Source of the DNA: Candidatus Bathyarchaeia archaeon
Lineage (GTDB): Archaea; Thermoproteota; Bathyarchaeia; Bathyarchaeales; Bathycorpusculaceae
DNA: 64,000 bases
Assembly: GCA_041447175.1 (NCBI GenBank)
Contig: CP166960.1
Span: 2,669,034 to 2,733,033 of the forward strand
Direction of reading: 5' to 3'
The position numbers were made by a program, and so were the translations under genes. The notes under the pieces were generated by a model. It was not told the origin of the DNA. It saw nothing but the letters and a program-made list of their open reading frames with translations, and did no database searches. The stretch's first letter is position 1; every line of letters begins with the position of its first letter. Positions 55,682 to 63,225 of this stretch are shown in pieces.

Positions 55682-55855
55682 ATGACAGAAGAAACAGTTT
55701 TGGTAGCAACAGACCAGACTACACCTCAAGTAAAAGCACTTGGTTTAGGATTGAATTGCAAAGCTGCTGATTTGCATGTCTACTTGGATGGCGTCGACAT
55801 AACCAAGAATGTGGTTTGGGGCGAGTTGAAAGTTACATTCGAGAAAAAGGTGTAG
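55682..55855 (+). CDS. Small beta-rich viral protein
   Basis: A 57-residue ORF on the plus strand, flanked by two minus-strand genes. The sequence alternates beta-type segments (ADLHVYLDGVDITKNVVWG) and ends with Lys. GTGATC lies just before ATG 55682, as in neighbouring viral genes. No family recognised. It may be a small structural or regulatory protein. Confidence 0.5.
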   Translation: MTEETVLVATDQTTPQVKALGLGLNCKAADLHVYLDGVDITKNVVWGELKVTFEKKV

Positions 55856-55866
55856 TTTCAATTTGC

Positions 55867-56169
55867 CTACACTAGACTCTCTACGAAGCGCTTTAGCATC
55901 GATTTAATTTCAGGATTTCTTGCAGCCGCTTTTCCTAAATCCTCTAGTTGGTCTTCGTCTAAATAGAGTGGCCGTGCGATTAGTGTGCCGTCGTCGTTAA
56001 GGTATCCGAACCTGAGCTGAATATCCCCATTATGCTCGGTATCTGTGAATTTTAGTACTTGAATAACAGGCGACCAGCTCTCATAGTCCACCTTTGCTTC
56101 ATCTGTGACTATTCCATTTCCATTTTCCTTGAAATCGAATGTTTTTCCTACAGTTGAAGGTCTATGCAT
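55867..56169 (-). CDS. Hypothetical minus-strand protein in the viral block
   Basis: A 100-residue soluble protein with a beta-rich N-terminal half (WSPVIQVLKFTDTEHNGDIQ) and an acidic helical C-terminus. No motif recognised. With the cyclotransferase-like gene it makes a small opposite-strand insert between terL and portal, in the position typical of virus accessory genes. Confidence 0.55.
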   Translation of the reverse strand: MHRPSTVGKTFDFKENGNGIVTDEAKVDYESWSPVIQVLKFTDTEHNGDIQLRFGYLNDDGTLIARPLYLDEDQLEDLGKAAARNPEIKSMLKRFVESLV

Positions 56170-56239
56170 TCGTTAACACTCCTTAGCTCTTCAGTATTCT
56201 ACAGTTGATTTACTTTTAACACATTCGGAAGTCTTGTTT

Positions 56240-57580
56240 ATGCCTCATAGAAGCCTTGTTAGCAGTGGCCCTTTGCTGGCTAACCGTGAAGTCCCCGCAG
56301 ACGTCAGTCTAAAGCAGATGCAGCATGAGGTTCCTTACAACTGGAAAGACGACGACGTCCTCTGGGGCTACATGAACCAGTTCAAAATCGGCGCCAGCGG
56401 AGCAGGCTTCATCTCGCCGCCTTACACGGCGTTTTGGGATCGCATCTGGGGCGCAACCCCCGTCGAGGATCTACCCAAATACAAGGATCTCTACAATTTC
56501 ACTCCCTACATCAAAGCCAGCATAGACGTAACCGTAAATCTAACCCTAAGTAACGGCTTCGAATTAGAGGGCAGTACACCTGAGATTCGGCAATGGCTCA
56601 CTGACTGGTTGGATGAGCATGATTTCCTGCAGACTGCAAGAATCACGCTGACTGATGAATTGGTGTTTGGGAACGGAGAGTTTGAGATTTGCCGAGACAA
56701 AGACCAAAATGGCATCATCATAACGCCGCCTGAGGAGTGGTGGCTCAAAAGCCTCGACCCCGTCCACATCCGCGTAAGACGCGACCAATACGGCAACATC
56801 TTCGGATACATTCAGTTGCTGACTTTTCCGCCTGTGGCTTTTCCAGCCCAAGACATTGTGCACTACAAGTATGGTGCTAAGAGTTGGTGGTATGAATACA
56901 GCTACGGCACAAGCCTGCTGCGTCCCCTGCTTCTGATTCAAGCTTACATCGACAGTTTCCAGCGGGACATGGCAACCATAATGGCCGTCTACACAAAGCC
57001 CATGCTGGTAATCAAAGCAGGCACGCCAGAACGCCCCTTCACCGACCCCCAGCGGGAAGCCCTTCAAGAAACCTTCGCCAAGCGTGGACCTGCAACGGAC
57101 GTGGTTGTCAGAGGCGACATCGACGTTAGCAGCATGCAGAGCATGACTCGCCAAATCAATGTTGACTGGTGGATTAAGTACCTGCATGACCAGCGCCAAG
57201 CCGTATTGGGCGTCCCAAAAATCTTTTTAGGCGAAAGCGAAGGCACGAACCGCGCTACAGCCGACATAGTGATGCAAGAATACGTTTCACGCTTGCGGAT
57301 GCTGCAGGAGAATTTTGGGGATACAACTGAAACCCGTCTCTTCAAAGAATTAGTTGACGCCAAATTTGGGAAGGGCAAAGAAATCCCACACATAAAGTGG
57401 CGCCCCATATGGGAACCAAGCTTGGCGGAAAAAGCTAAACTGCTCACTGACTTGGCAGGCAGAAACATTATCGCTAGGAGTGAGGCGAGAGCGCAACTAG
57501 GTTTTGCTGAGGCTTTACCCGCAGATTTGAAGGATACCCAAGCTACCGCCTCATCTTCATTAACGGAGGAGAAACCATGA
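56240..57580 (+). CDS. Portal protein
   Basis: A 446-residue tailed-virus portal protein, the dodecameric ring through which DNA enters the head. Landmarks: YIKASIDVTVNLTLSNGFEL, FGNGEFEICRDKDG-type wing strands, a proline-rich PPEEWWLKSLDPVHIRV, YGTSLLRPLL and IKYLHDQRQAVLGVPKIFLG with GTNRATADI. The order terL-portal-protease-capsid is canonical. ATG 56240 is preferred to TTG 56234. Its stop overlaps the next start as ATGA. Confidence 0.9.
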   Translation: MPHRSLVSSGPLLANREVPADVSLKQMQHEVPYNWKDDDVLWGYMNQFKIGASGAGFISPPYTAFWDRIWGATPVEDLPKYKDLYNFTPYIKASIDVTVNLTLSNGFELEGSTPEIRQWLTDWLDEHDFLQTARITLTDELVFGNGEFEICRDKDQNGIIITPPEEWWLKSLDPVHIRVRRDQYGNIFGYIQLLTFPPVAFPAQDIVHYKYGAKSWWYEYSYGTSLLRPLLLIQAYIDSFQRDMATIMAVYTKPMLVIKAGTPERPFTDPQREALQETFAKRGPATDVVVRGDIDVSSMQSMTRQINVDWWIKYLHDQRQAVLGVPKIFLGESEGTNRATADIVMQEYVSRLRMLQENFGDTTETRLFKELVDAKFGKGKEIPHIKWRPIWEPSLAEKAKLLTDLAGRNIIARSEARAQLGFAEALPADLKDTQATASSSLTEEKP

Positions 57581-57897
57581 TTGGATTTTCTGAAACACAA
57601 GACAGCATAAGATTCACAGTACTAGAGAGCAGCAGAGAACTTGAACGAAGCAAACTCAAACCCTTAGTTGCAGGCGTTCAGGTGATGTTTTGCCGCTTTC
57701 GGGGTTCAAGCCGCTGGGAAATTCAGGCCTTCTTCTTCGACAAAGCGGTCTTCAAGAGTCGAGCTCAGGCTAAAGCCTTCTTGGATAGGCACTTCAAGAG
57801 CGAAATCTCCAGCTTACTCGACTACAGCGCGTTTAACGAGAAAAGAAGACGCCTCTTAAACGCTTGGATGAAGGCAAGTGAGTTAAAACAGAATTGA
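57577..57897 (+). CDS. Hypothetical head-module protein
   Basis: A 106-residue basic protein translationally coupled to the portal gene (ATGA overlap). A beta part (VAGVQVMFCRFRGSSRWEIQ) precedes a helical C-terminus (FKSRAQAKAFLDRHFKS). No family recognised. Its place between portal and protease suggests a minor head or connector role. Confidence 0.6.
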   Translation: MIGFSETQDSIRFTVLESSRELERSKLKPLVAGVQVMFCRFRGSSRWEIQAFFFDKAVFKSRAQAKAFLDRHFKSEISSLLDYSAFNEKRRRLLNAWMKASELKQN

Positions 57898-57906
57898 GGT
57901 AGCAAG

Positions 57907-58971
57907 ATGACTTTTCAACTGAAGTATTATGTGCCGTTTAAGGCAGCCGAAGGCGTAAACGCCGACCTAGCGCTGAAAGAGGGTATTCTGCCCATCGAGG
58001 GCACGGCTATTGATACTTCGGTTAATGCTAACAAGTGGCAAGTGCCAGCGGAGGATCTGGATTTCTTTACTGCCTCGCTTAAAGGTGCTCAGCTACGGAT
58101 TGACCACGCCGAGTCAGTTCTCAGCATCGTCGGCAAAGTTCCCGAGGCCATCCGTAGTGGCAACCAAGTTTTCTTCCAAGCCGAAGTCGGAGACCCCTCA
58201 ATCATTCCCAAAATCCTGCGAGGCTACGTTAACCATGTTAGTGTCCAAGTTGACAGCGACGACACCCAGTGCAGCGTCTGCGGAAAACAAACCCGCATAG
58301 AAGGCATCTTAACACATCTATGCGCTGGGGCTTGGGAAATCGTGCATAAACCCCACGTCCGCGAGCTAAGCATAGTTGCGAGTCCAGCCTACAAGAACAC
58401 GGCTTTTCACCCTGTGGGGTTTGCTGCGGCTATGGCTTTTTCACAGTTATCGAGAGGTAACAAAGATGTGGGTTCTAAGGGCGACCTGCAAGAACCTGAA
58501 AACAAACCCGAAAGCAAAGACGACAAGGTGAAGCAAATGTCTCAACCAAACCTTGAGGCAAATGCTTCGTCTGTTCAAGCGCAAACACAGCCATCGAGCT
58601 TAACTGCTGGAAAGAAAGCAGGCGACTTGACCTATCAGGAGCTAATAGACCAGATGCAGAGCCTCAACAAGCAAATCGAGACGGCTTCTGACGCTGAAAT
58701 CGAAGGCATAAAAAGCAAAATCGCTGAGATAGACGCCGAAGTCGGCAAACGTGCAACTAAGAAGGCGTTAACTCAGAAGCTAAACGAGTTGTCCCGTAAA
58801 CTCAGCGAATCCGCAGAAGACGCAGAGGATGCATGTAACAAGCCAGCTGCATCTAAGCAGGCTCCGAAAGGCAACGGCATAATCGCAACGCAGGAGCCAG
58901 TTCAAGGCGCTAATTTTGGCTGGTTCCAAGACCTGCTCAAAGCCAACAGCAAACTCAAAGGGATGCAATAG
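57907..58971 (+). CDS. Prohead protease with scaffold-like tail
   Basis: A 354-residue protein joining a prohead-type serine protease (about 1-170) and a helical scaffold-like tail (about 200-350). Candidate catalytic residues are H67 (LRIDHAES) and S112 (NHVSVQV). RELSIVASPAYK is a conserved protease strand. Unusually, a CSVC-x13-C segment (122-139) with a His inserts a zinc-knuckle-like motif in the protease. GAGGTAGC precedes ATG 57907. It should cleave head proteins before DNA packaging. Confidence 0.82.
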   Translation: MTFQLKYYVPFKAAEGVNADLALKEGILPIEGTAIDTSVNANKWQVPAEDLDFFTASLKGAQLRIDHAESVLSIVGKVPEAIRSGNQVFFQAEVGDPSIIPKILRGYVNHVSVQVDSDDTQCSVCGKQTRIEGILTHLCAGAWEIVHKPHVRELSIVASPAYKNTAFHPVGFAAAMAFSQLSRGNKDVGSKGDLQEPENKPESKDDKVKQMSQPNLEANASSVQAQTQPSSLTAGKKAGDLTYQELIDQMQSLNKQIETASDAEIEGIKSKIAEIDAEVGKRATKKALTQKLNELSRKLSESAEDAEDACNKPAASKQAPKGNGIIATQEPVQGANFGWFQDLLKANSKLKGMQ

Positions 58972-58980
58972 GTGATCAAC

Positions 58981-59418
58981 ATGAGTTTAGAAGGAACAAC
59001 TGCACTCATTAGCGACCGCTATCTCATCACCGCTGAAGTCGATTCTGGCGCAACCGTCACTGCTGGAAACGTTGTCTACATCAGCGCTGCAGGATACGCC
59101 CCCAAAGTTAAGCCAACTGACGGCGTCCGAAAAGATGTTATCGGCGTAGCTTTGACAAGCGGAACTGCTGGCAAAAAAATAACTGTCATATGCAGAGGCT
59201 TAGTCCGAGTCACTGTTTCCGGCGCTGTTTCAGCAGGCCAACGAATTACAAGTTGGGCAAACGGCGCAGTAGCCGGAGTCGCCGCCATGACTGCCCCCGC
59301 ATCTTACGTTCAAGCTACCGTACAGACTGAACTCGACAAAACCGAGCAGTGGATCGGTAGAGCATTAACTTCAGGCACTGACACAGTCATCTACGCTTTG
59401 CTAAGCTGCCTACCATAG
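58981..59418 (+). CDS. Decoration/DUF2190-like head protein
   Basis: A 145-residue beta-rich protein with repeated Gly-Ala-Val turns (VTAGNVVYISAAGYAPKV, VTVSGAVSAGQRI). It resembles DUF2190-type head decoration proteins encoded before major capsid genes. GGTGATC lies four bases before ATG 58981, favouring this start over GTG 58972. It probably binds the outside of the capsid. Confidence 0.7.
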   Translation: MSLEGTTALISDRYLITAEVDSGATVTAGNVVYISAAGYAPKVKPTDGVRKDVIGVALTSGTAGKKITVICRGLVRVTVSGAVSAGQRITSWANGAVAGVAAMTAPASYVQATVQTELDKTEQWIGRALTSGTDTVIYALLSCLP

Positions 59419-59428
59419 GTGATTTCGT

Positions 59429-60196
59429 ATGTCTATGATTAGAGACGCTTTCACTTGGGTAGACACCGGAGCCATAGCGTATCCGCAGCTTCACGCCAAA
59501 ATCTTGGAGCTCACAATGCCCGCCCTCGTAGTCAAGAACCTGTTCCCAGAGTTCCCACTTGTGCAGGGCAAAACTGCCAGCTTTGTGAAGCAGAAAGGCA
59601 GTCGATCAGCCGCCATAGGTGAAGTTGCGGAGGGCGCAGAAATGCCCCTTGACTTCACACCCTACGACTACGCCACAGTAACCCCATACAAGAAGGCACT
59701 AAGAGAACGCATCACACGCGAAAACATCGAAGACCTCTATATCCCAGTTATCGAAGACCAGCTCCGCAGATTAGCCAGACGTATGGCTTTCACTATCGAC
59801 AGCGACTGCTTAACCGTCATAGCCAACAGCGCAGGCTTCAGCATCGAAGCCACGGGCAAAACCATGGGCGCCACAGGCACAGAAATAACCATCGCCAACA
59901 CCGTAGGCAGCAAAGACGTTCTTGCAGCAGAAGCCAAAATCAAGAGCGCCAACTTCATCCCCGACGGCATGCTGATGAACCCCATCAACACGCGCGACCT
60001 CAAGTATCTGCCAACCTTCACGCTCTACAGCCAATACGGCGATCCAGTGGTTCAGAACGGGGCAATGGGCAAAGTCTTCGGCTATGACATCTACGAAAGC
60101 AACGTTGTCCCAGCAGGCACCGCCTACATGGTCAGCACAGGCAAGAATCTAAGCGCCAGCTATGCCCCAATGGGCTACTTCGTAAACGACGACTAG
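59429..60196 (+). CDS. Major capsid protein, HK97-like, C-terminus displaced
   Basis: A 255-residue HK97-fold capsid protein: FPEFPLVQGKTASFVKQ, the long spine helix region ENIEDLYIPVIEDQLRRL, PDGMLMNPINTRDLKYL and GKVFGYDIYESNVVPAG. It ends at GYFVNDD with TAG 60194. The expected last strand lies downstream in another frame (60244-60387, KRPLASDTELKKEFDS then YAPVVLNGECICAI). A stretch of about 56 to 68 bases therefore interrupts the gene. GGTGATT precedes ATG 59429. Confidence 0.85.
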   Translation: MSMIRDAFTWVDTGAIAYPQLHAKILELTMPALVVKNLFPEFPLVQGKTASFVKQKGSRSAAIGEVAEGAEMPLDFTPYDYATVTPYKKALRERITRENIEDLYIPVIEDQLRRLARRMAFTIDSDCLTVIANSAGFSIEATGKTMGATGTEITIANTVGSKDVLAAEAKIKSANFIPDGMLMNPINTRDLKYLPTFTLYSQYGDPVVQNGAMGKVFGYDIYESNVVPAGTAYMVSTGKNLSASYAPMGYFVNDD

Positions 60197-60243
60197 AAGC
60201 AAATCCTGCCTTCTAAGTTTTCACTGTCACCGCTTTTAGCGTC

Positions 60244-60387
60244 GGCGAAATAAAACGCCCACTGGCAAGCGACACCGAACTCAAAAAAGAATTCGACTCC
60301 GTAGACGTCCTGCTAAGCACCAGATATGCCCCAGTTGTCTTGAACGGCGAATGCATCTGCGCCATCACAAACCTAGCAACAAGCTAA
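60244..60387 (+). pseudogene. Detached C-terminal part of the major capsid gene
   Basis: Frame +1 from about 60244 reads GEIKRPLASDTELKKEF, then DSVDVLLSTRYAPVVLNG, then ECICAITNLATS and TAA. It looks like the last P-domain strands of an HK97 capsid protein. It has no start codon or ribosome site. Joining after FV (60184) at 60241 would give GYFVVGEIKRP. Confidence 0.65.
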
Positions 60388-60441
60388 CCAACCCTCAAAT
60401 ACCCAAGCGCTTTTCTCCCGCGATTTCTTTGCGGCTAAACT

Positions 60442-60618
60442 TTTGTTCCAAAGTTCCAACTGTTCCAGACTCCCACAGCGTCAAGCAACCAAAAGCCAAG
60501 ATGTAAATCTCAGAAAATGGCTCCTTTCCCAAAAAATAAGCTTTTTTTGGAGAGCTGAAAATTTGGAAATTGAGCGTATGCTTTCTGGAACTTTGGAACC
60601 TCTGGAACTCTGGAACAA
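60442..60618. repeat. Nested inverted repeats with GTTCCA iterons
   Basis: Left arm 60442-60475 has GTTCCA three times at 10- to 11-base spacing. Right arm 60584-60618 has TGGAAC four times in inverse orientation. The arms match with few mismatches (TTTGTTCCA-r-AGTTCCA). Between them CCAAAAAA-taagc-TTTTTTTGG makes a second hairpin. Could be a viral origin, packaging site or small transposon-like insert. Confidence 0.7.
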
Positions 60619-60649
60619 ACATAACCATAAAAACAGTGGCGTAATTAGC

Positions 60650-60958
60650 TTGAAAAACCGAAAACTTAGGCTTCTGCTCCTGTCCATCGCCATACCCCTA
60701 TTCTTGGTTGGATGGCTCCTGTACTACTTCGGCAGAAAGCCCAAACCTCAATCTACGCATAGAAGGGAGAAGCATGTCCACTCAAAACTTCATAACAGCA
60801 AACGAAGTTGCCAATCAATTGAATGCTGCAGGCGTCGATTCCAGCGGCAACTATACAGTTTTTGGGTTAGCCGTCTCCCAAACATGCTTCCAAGCACACG
60901 TGGACTACGCCAACCTCTACGTCAACTCACTAGTGGGACAGAGCCGCACCGAGACTGA
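60650..60958 (+). CDS. Possible small membrane protein
   Basis: A TTG-started frame reading KNRKLRLLLLSIAIPLFLVG then WLLYYFGRKP: a basic N-terminus and one membrane helix. The later part overlaps the next gene by about 180 bases and is Arg/Cys/Ser-rich, so only the first 45 codons look protein-like. It may be a small anchor protein or a truncated remnant. Confidence 0.3.
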   Translation: MKNRKLRLLLLSIAIPLFLVGWLLYYFGRKPKPQSTHRREKHVHSKLHNSKRSCQSIECCRRRFQRQLYSFWVSRLPNMLPSTRGLRQPLRQLTSGTEPHRD

Positions 60959-61235
60959 CGAGCAATTTAACTGGGCAAAAATGTCTGCCCTAAACCTTGC
61001 TTGCCTCCGAGTTTTGGTGGCTGCAAGTGGCGGTTTGCTGTTAGGCGCTTTTGACTATCGACTGGGCGACCTGTTCATCACAAAAGGTTCCGCTTCGCGG
61101 TTGGCTTTTGAGATTGCCGTTCAGGGCTTCCGAAACGAACTGGTCAGAGTCATGGTAAACTTTACGGTTCCAGCTCAAAGTGTCAATTCGACTAGGCATA
61201 TACCACATTATCGCGGTCCAGAACTAAACCCATAA
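60774..61235 (+). CDS. Head-tail connector-like protein
   Basis: A 153-residue, mostly helical protein (ITANEVANQLNAAGVDSSG, YANLYVNSLVGQSR, SALNLACLRVLVAASGG). In size and helical content it resembles head completion/connector proteins that follow the capsid gene in tailed viruses. AAGGGAG lies before ATG 60774. The assignment rests mainly on position. Confidence 0.6.
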   Translation: MSTQNFITANEVANQLNAAGVDSSGNYTVFGLAVSQTCFQAHVDYANLYVNSLVGQSRTETDEQFNWAKMSALNLACLRVLVAASGGLLLGAFDYRLGDLFITKGSASRLAFEIAVQGFRNELVRVMVNFTVPAQSVNSTRHIPHYRGPELNP

Positions 61236-61267
61236 ATGTCTTGCGAGAGATTATAAGAGAAAAAAGA

Positions 61268-61284
61268 GCCTAAACAATTTAGGC
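61268..61284. terminator. Hairpin after the head module
   Basis: GCCTAAA-CAA-TTTAGGC, a perfect seven-base stem, 33 bases after the connector-like gene. Only a short T-containing stretch follows, so it may be a bidirectional terminator or a processing site. Confidence 0.45.
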
Positions 61285-61588
61285 TTGTATGATTTTGAAG
61301 TTGTTGAACTGTTACTGTTTCTTTTCGTCAACTTTTGGTTTCTCTTCTTTCTTCTTTTTAGGCATCTGCTCTATCCCTCCTGCTGGCTTTCAGCGGTAAA
61401 CGATGAGCCTTGCCTAGCATTAGCCGCTTTTATGCAACCAGGATATACGCTTTTTGCTGCTGTCCAGTTAATTTCTAAGACCATTTGGGCAAGTACGAAG
61501 CCGGTTTTTGGGGCCTGTGTTGATAACTATAGAGAATTCCTCAGTTGCAGTTAGGTATTCCTGATGAATTGGTGAAAACGTTTTAGCC
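61285..61588. other. Short gene-poor interval
   Basis: On the minus strand 61312-61365 encodes a 17-residue Lys/Glu-rich peptide (MPKKKKEEKPKVDEKKQ) behind a good GGAGGG ribosome site; it could be a micro-protein. No other gene is convincing here. Confidence 0.3.
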
Positions 61589-62119
61589 TCAAGAAAGACC
61601 ATGCGCTTGGGTGCCCCGTGATTTTTTGAGGTCCTTGATAAAAGAGATTGCGCTGGGCGTGTTTATACTCTCATCAGTTATTGGTGAAGCAACGCATATT
61701 GTCCCCTTTTTCGCTTGCGTTATAGCTTCGGAGATCATTTGGTAATAAGTAACGGCGGCGGATGATATGCCGCTAGAAGTCCAGAACGCTGATAACACAA
61801 AAGAAAACACCTTCTCGCCGGAATCCTTGTTGCATCGTATTCGCATATAAGGTGTTTTCATAACTGTGTCGGGTGCAGCCTCAAGGATTTGGCTCACTGC
61901 AACCTCAAAACTGCCTTCGTTCTTTAGAGCATCAGTCAAATTTTCTGGGCAACCCTCATACCTGTAAGTCAAGGGGAACGATTTTTTACGCTTAAGCTTT
62001 ACAACAGCAACCCGTCTGTTGGTGACGAATAACACTGATGGAACGCCTCTGCCCCATCCAATTTTCTCTCTATCGTAGAGCATAATGGACATTTTTAAGG
62101 CAAGAACCTCTGACATCAA
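61589..62119 (-). CDS. Hypothetical protein, PH-like fold possible
   Basis: A 176-residue soluble protein. The N-terminal GWGRGVPSVLFVTNRRVAVV has the strand pattern of bacterial PH-like domains, which often carry an N-R-R at that place. No catalytic motif. Its ATG overlaps the stop of the upstream membrane protein gene by four bases, so both form an operon on the minus strand within the provirus. Confidence 0.6.
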   Translation of the reverse strand: MMSEVLALKMSIMLYDREKIGWGRGVPSVLFVTNRRVAVVKLKRKKSFPLTYRYEGCPENLTDALKNEGSFEVAVSQILEAAPDTVMKTPYMRIRCNKDSGEKVFSFVLSAFWTSSGISSAAVTYYQMISEAITQAKKGTICVASPITDESINTPSAISFIKDLKKSRGTQAHGLS

Positions 62120-62922
62120 CTCATACCCGATTGAAGCTTAGCTGCTTCCTTTTTATGCTTTCTTCTTCGGTTCCAGACAAGAGCACCTACCAGTAGAACC
62201 AAAAGAAGCGGCCATAATGGAAAGATTAAGAAACCCAGAGTCAACACTGCTATAATTATACTTTGCAAACCGATGAGCACCAATATAAAAGATACAAGTA
62301 AGCCAACTTGTGCATATTTCTTCGCGCCGGAGTTTCGCCATCTGAGAATTAAGTATGCAGATAAAAACATTAACGTTAAGAGTAATCCTATCAGGAATAC
62401 ACCACTAAAGGCATCTGGTTTTGGCTCTTCACCCTGAGGATAAACATTGATTAAACCAGTGATTTGTACAGGGATGTCCATCATTATTGGCATGTAAAAG
62501 TCATAGCGATAGTCTCCCCGTTGAGTATCCATAGGTATCTGGAAGTACACGCGAAAAACTGCGCTTCCCCCCACATCGATACGGCAACCGTTCACATGGG
62601 CATAAGAGTTACCTGTAGAGTCAAAAAGAGGCAACTCCATAATTGAAGCATGATTCAAATCAGACGCATTAACCGTTGATGCATTCCAAGAGAAAGAACC
62701 AATGCCTGTGATGTTGAAGGTGGCAGATGTGATATCTACAGCGCCTGGTTGATTGTTACTTACCTCAACGATATAGCATCCAGTATCGCCGGGATGATAA
62801 TCTGGCTTGTCGAGTTCGTAGTGAGCTCCAGCGGCAGAAGCCTGCCCGGTAAAAGCAACAATCAAAAAAGTGAAAATCAAAAGCGATACTGGAAGGTATT
62901 CTTTCGTTTTCATCTTTATCAA
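62116..62922 (-). CDS. Secreted/membrane protein with four-helix C-terminus
   Basis: A 268-residue exported protein. Signal peptide 1-30 (ends ASAAG), an extracellular beta domain (about 32-165; YELDKPDYHPGDTGCYIVEV is Ig/CARDB-like), then four membrane helices separated by basic loops and a Lys/Arg-rich cytoplasmic tail. Operonic with the PH-like gene. It could be a virus-encoded surface modifier or superinfection factor; that is inference from position. Confidence 0.65.
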   Translation of the reverse strand: MIKMKTKEYLPVSLLIFTFLIVAFTGQASAAGAHYELDKPDYHPGDTGCYIVEVSNNQPGAVDITSATFNITGIGSFSWNASTVNASDLNHASIMELPLFDSTGNSYAHVNGCRIDVGGSAVFRVYFQIPMDTQRGDYRYDFYMPIMMDIPVQITGLINVYPQGEEPKPDAFSGVFLIGLLLTLMFLSAYLILRWRNSGAKKYAQVGLLVSFILVLIGLQSIIIAVLTLGFLIFPLWPLLLVLLVGALVWNRRRKHKKEAAKLQSGMS

Positions 62923-63011
62923 CAGCGCTAGCTTCTTCTATCTGTTTCTGTTATTGTGGAAGTTTGCCTAAAAGATTTTTCATCCAAAAGAAATGGAGTG
63001 ATTTATGGCTT

Positions 63012-63140
63012 TTATGCGGCATCGACTAGATGCGCTGTGCCGTCGGGACAATACACTTTCTCGCCGACTTGGACTTTGGCGAAACGACGCTTGCAATCGT
63101 AAAGCTGCAAGGCGCATCCATCACAATCACGAGACAGCAT
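63012..63140 (-). CDS. Tiny Cys-rich protein
   Basis: A 42-residue protein beginning MLSRDCDGCALQLYDCKRR and containing VYCPDG further on, giving four cysteines suited to one zinc site. GAGGTG stands six bases before ATG 63140, the strongest ribosome-site pattern in this genome, so I believe it is expressed. Function unknown. It is divergent from the gene at 63226. Confidence 0.6.
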   Translation of the reverse strand: MLSRDCDGCALQLYDCKRRFAKVQVGEKVYCPDGTAHLVDAA

Positions 63141-63225
63141 CTTGTCACCTCACTTATCGTTGAACAAATTTCGATTGGAAAGCAAACTCAGAGAAATAAG
63201 CTTTATTTAAACGGAGATATCAAAA

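Noticed and set aside
60194..60196. Pyrrolysine read-through of TAG in the capsid gene
   Set aside because: Read-through meets TAA about 60 bases later and never enters the frame of the capsid C-terminus.
60179..60252. Bulge-helix-bulge intron in the capsid gene
   Set aside because: A near-ideal 3-base bulge, 4-bp helix, 3-base bulge can be drawn (AAA 60184-60186, AGC 60238-60240), but symmetric cutting removes 54 bases and leaves an immediate stop; only a 53- or 56-base removal restores the frame, and the inner helix is weak.
60442..60618. CRISPR-like array
   Set aside because: The repeats are only 6 bases at 8-11 base spacing and inverted between arms; there are no uniform spacers and no cas genes.
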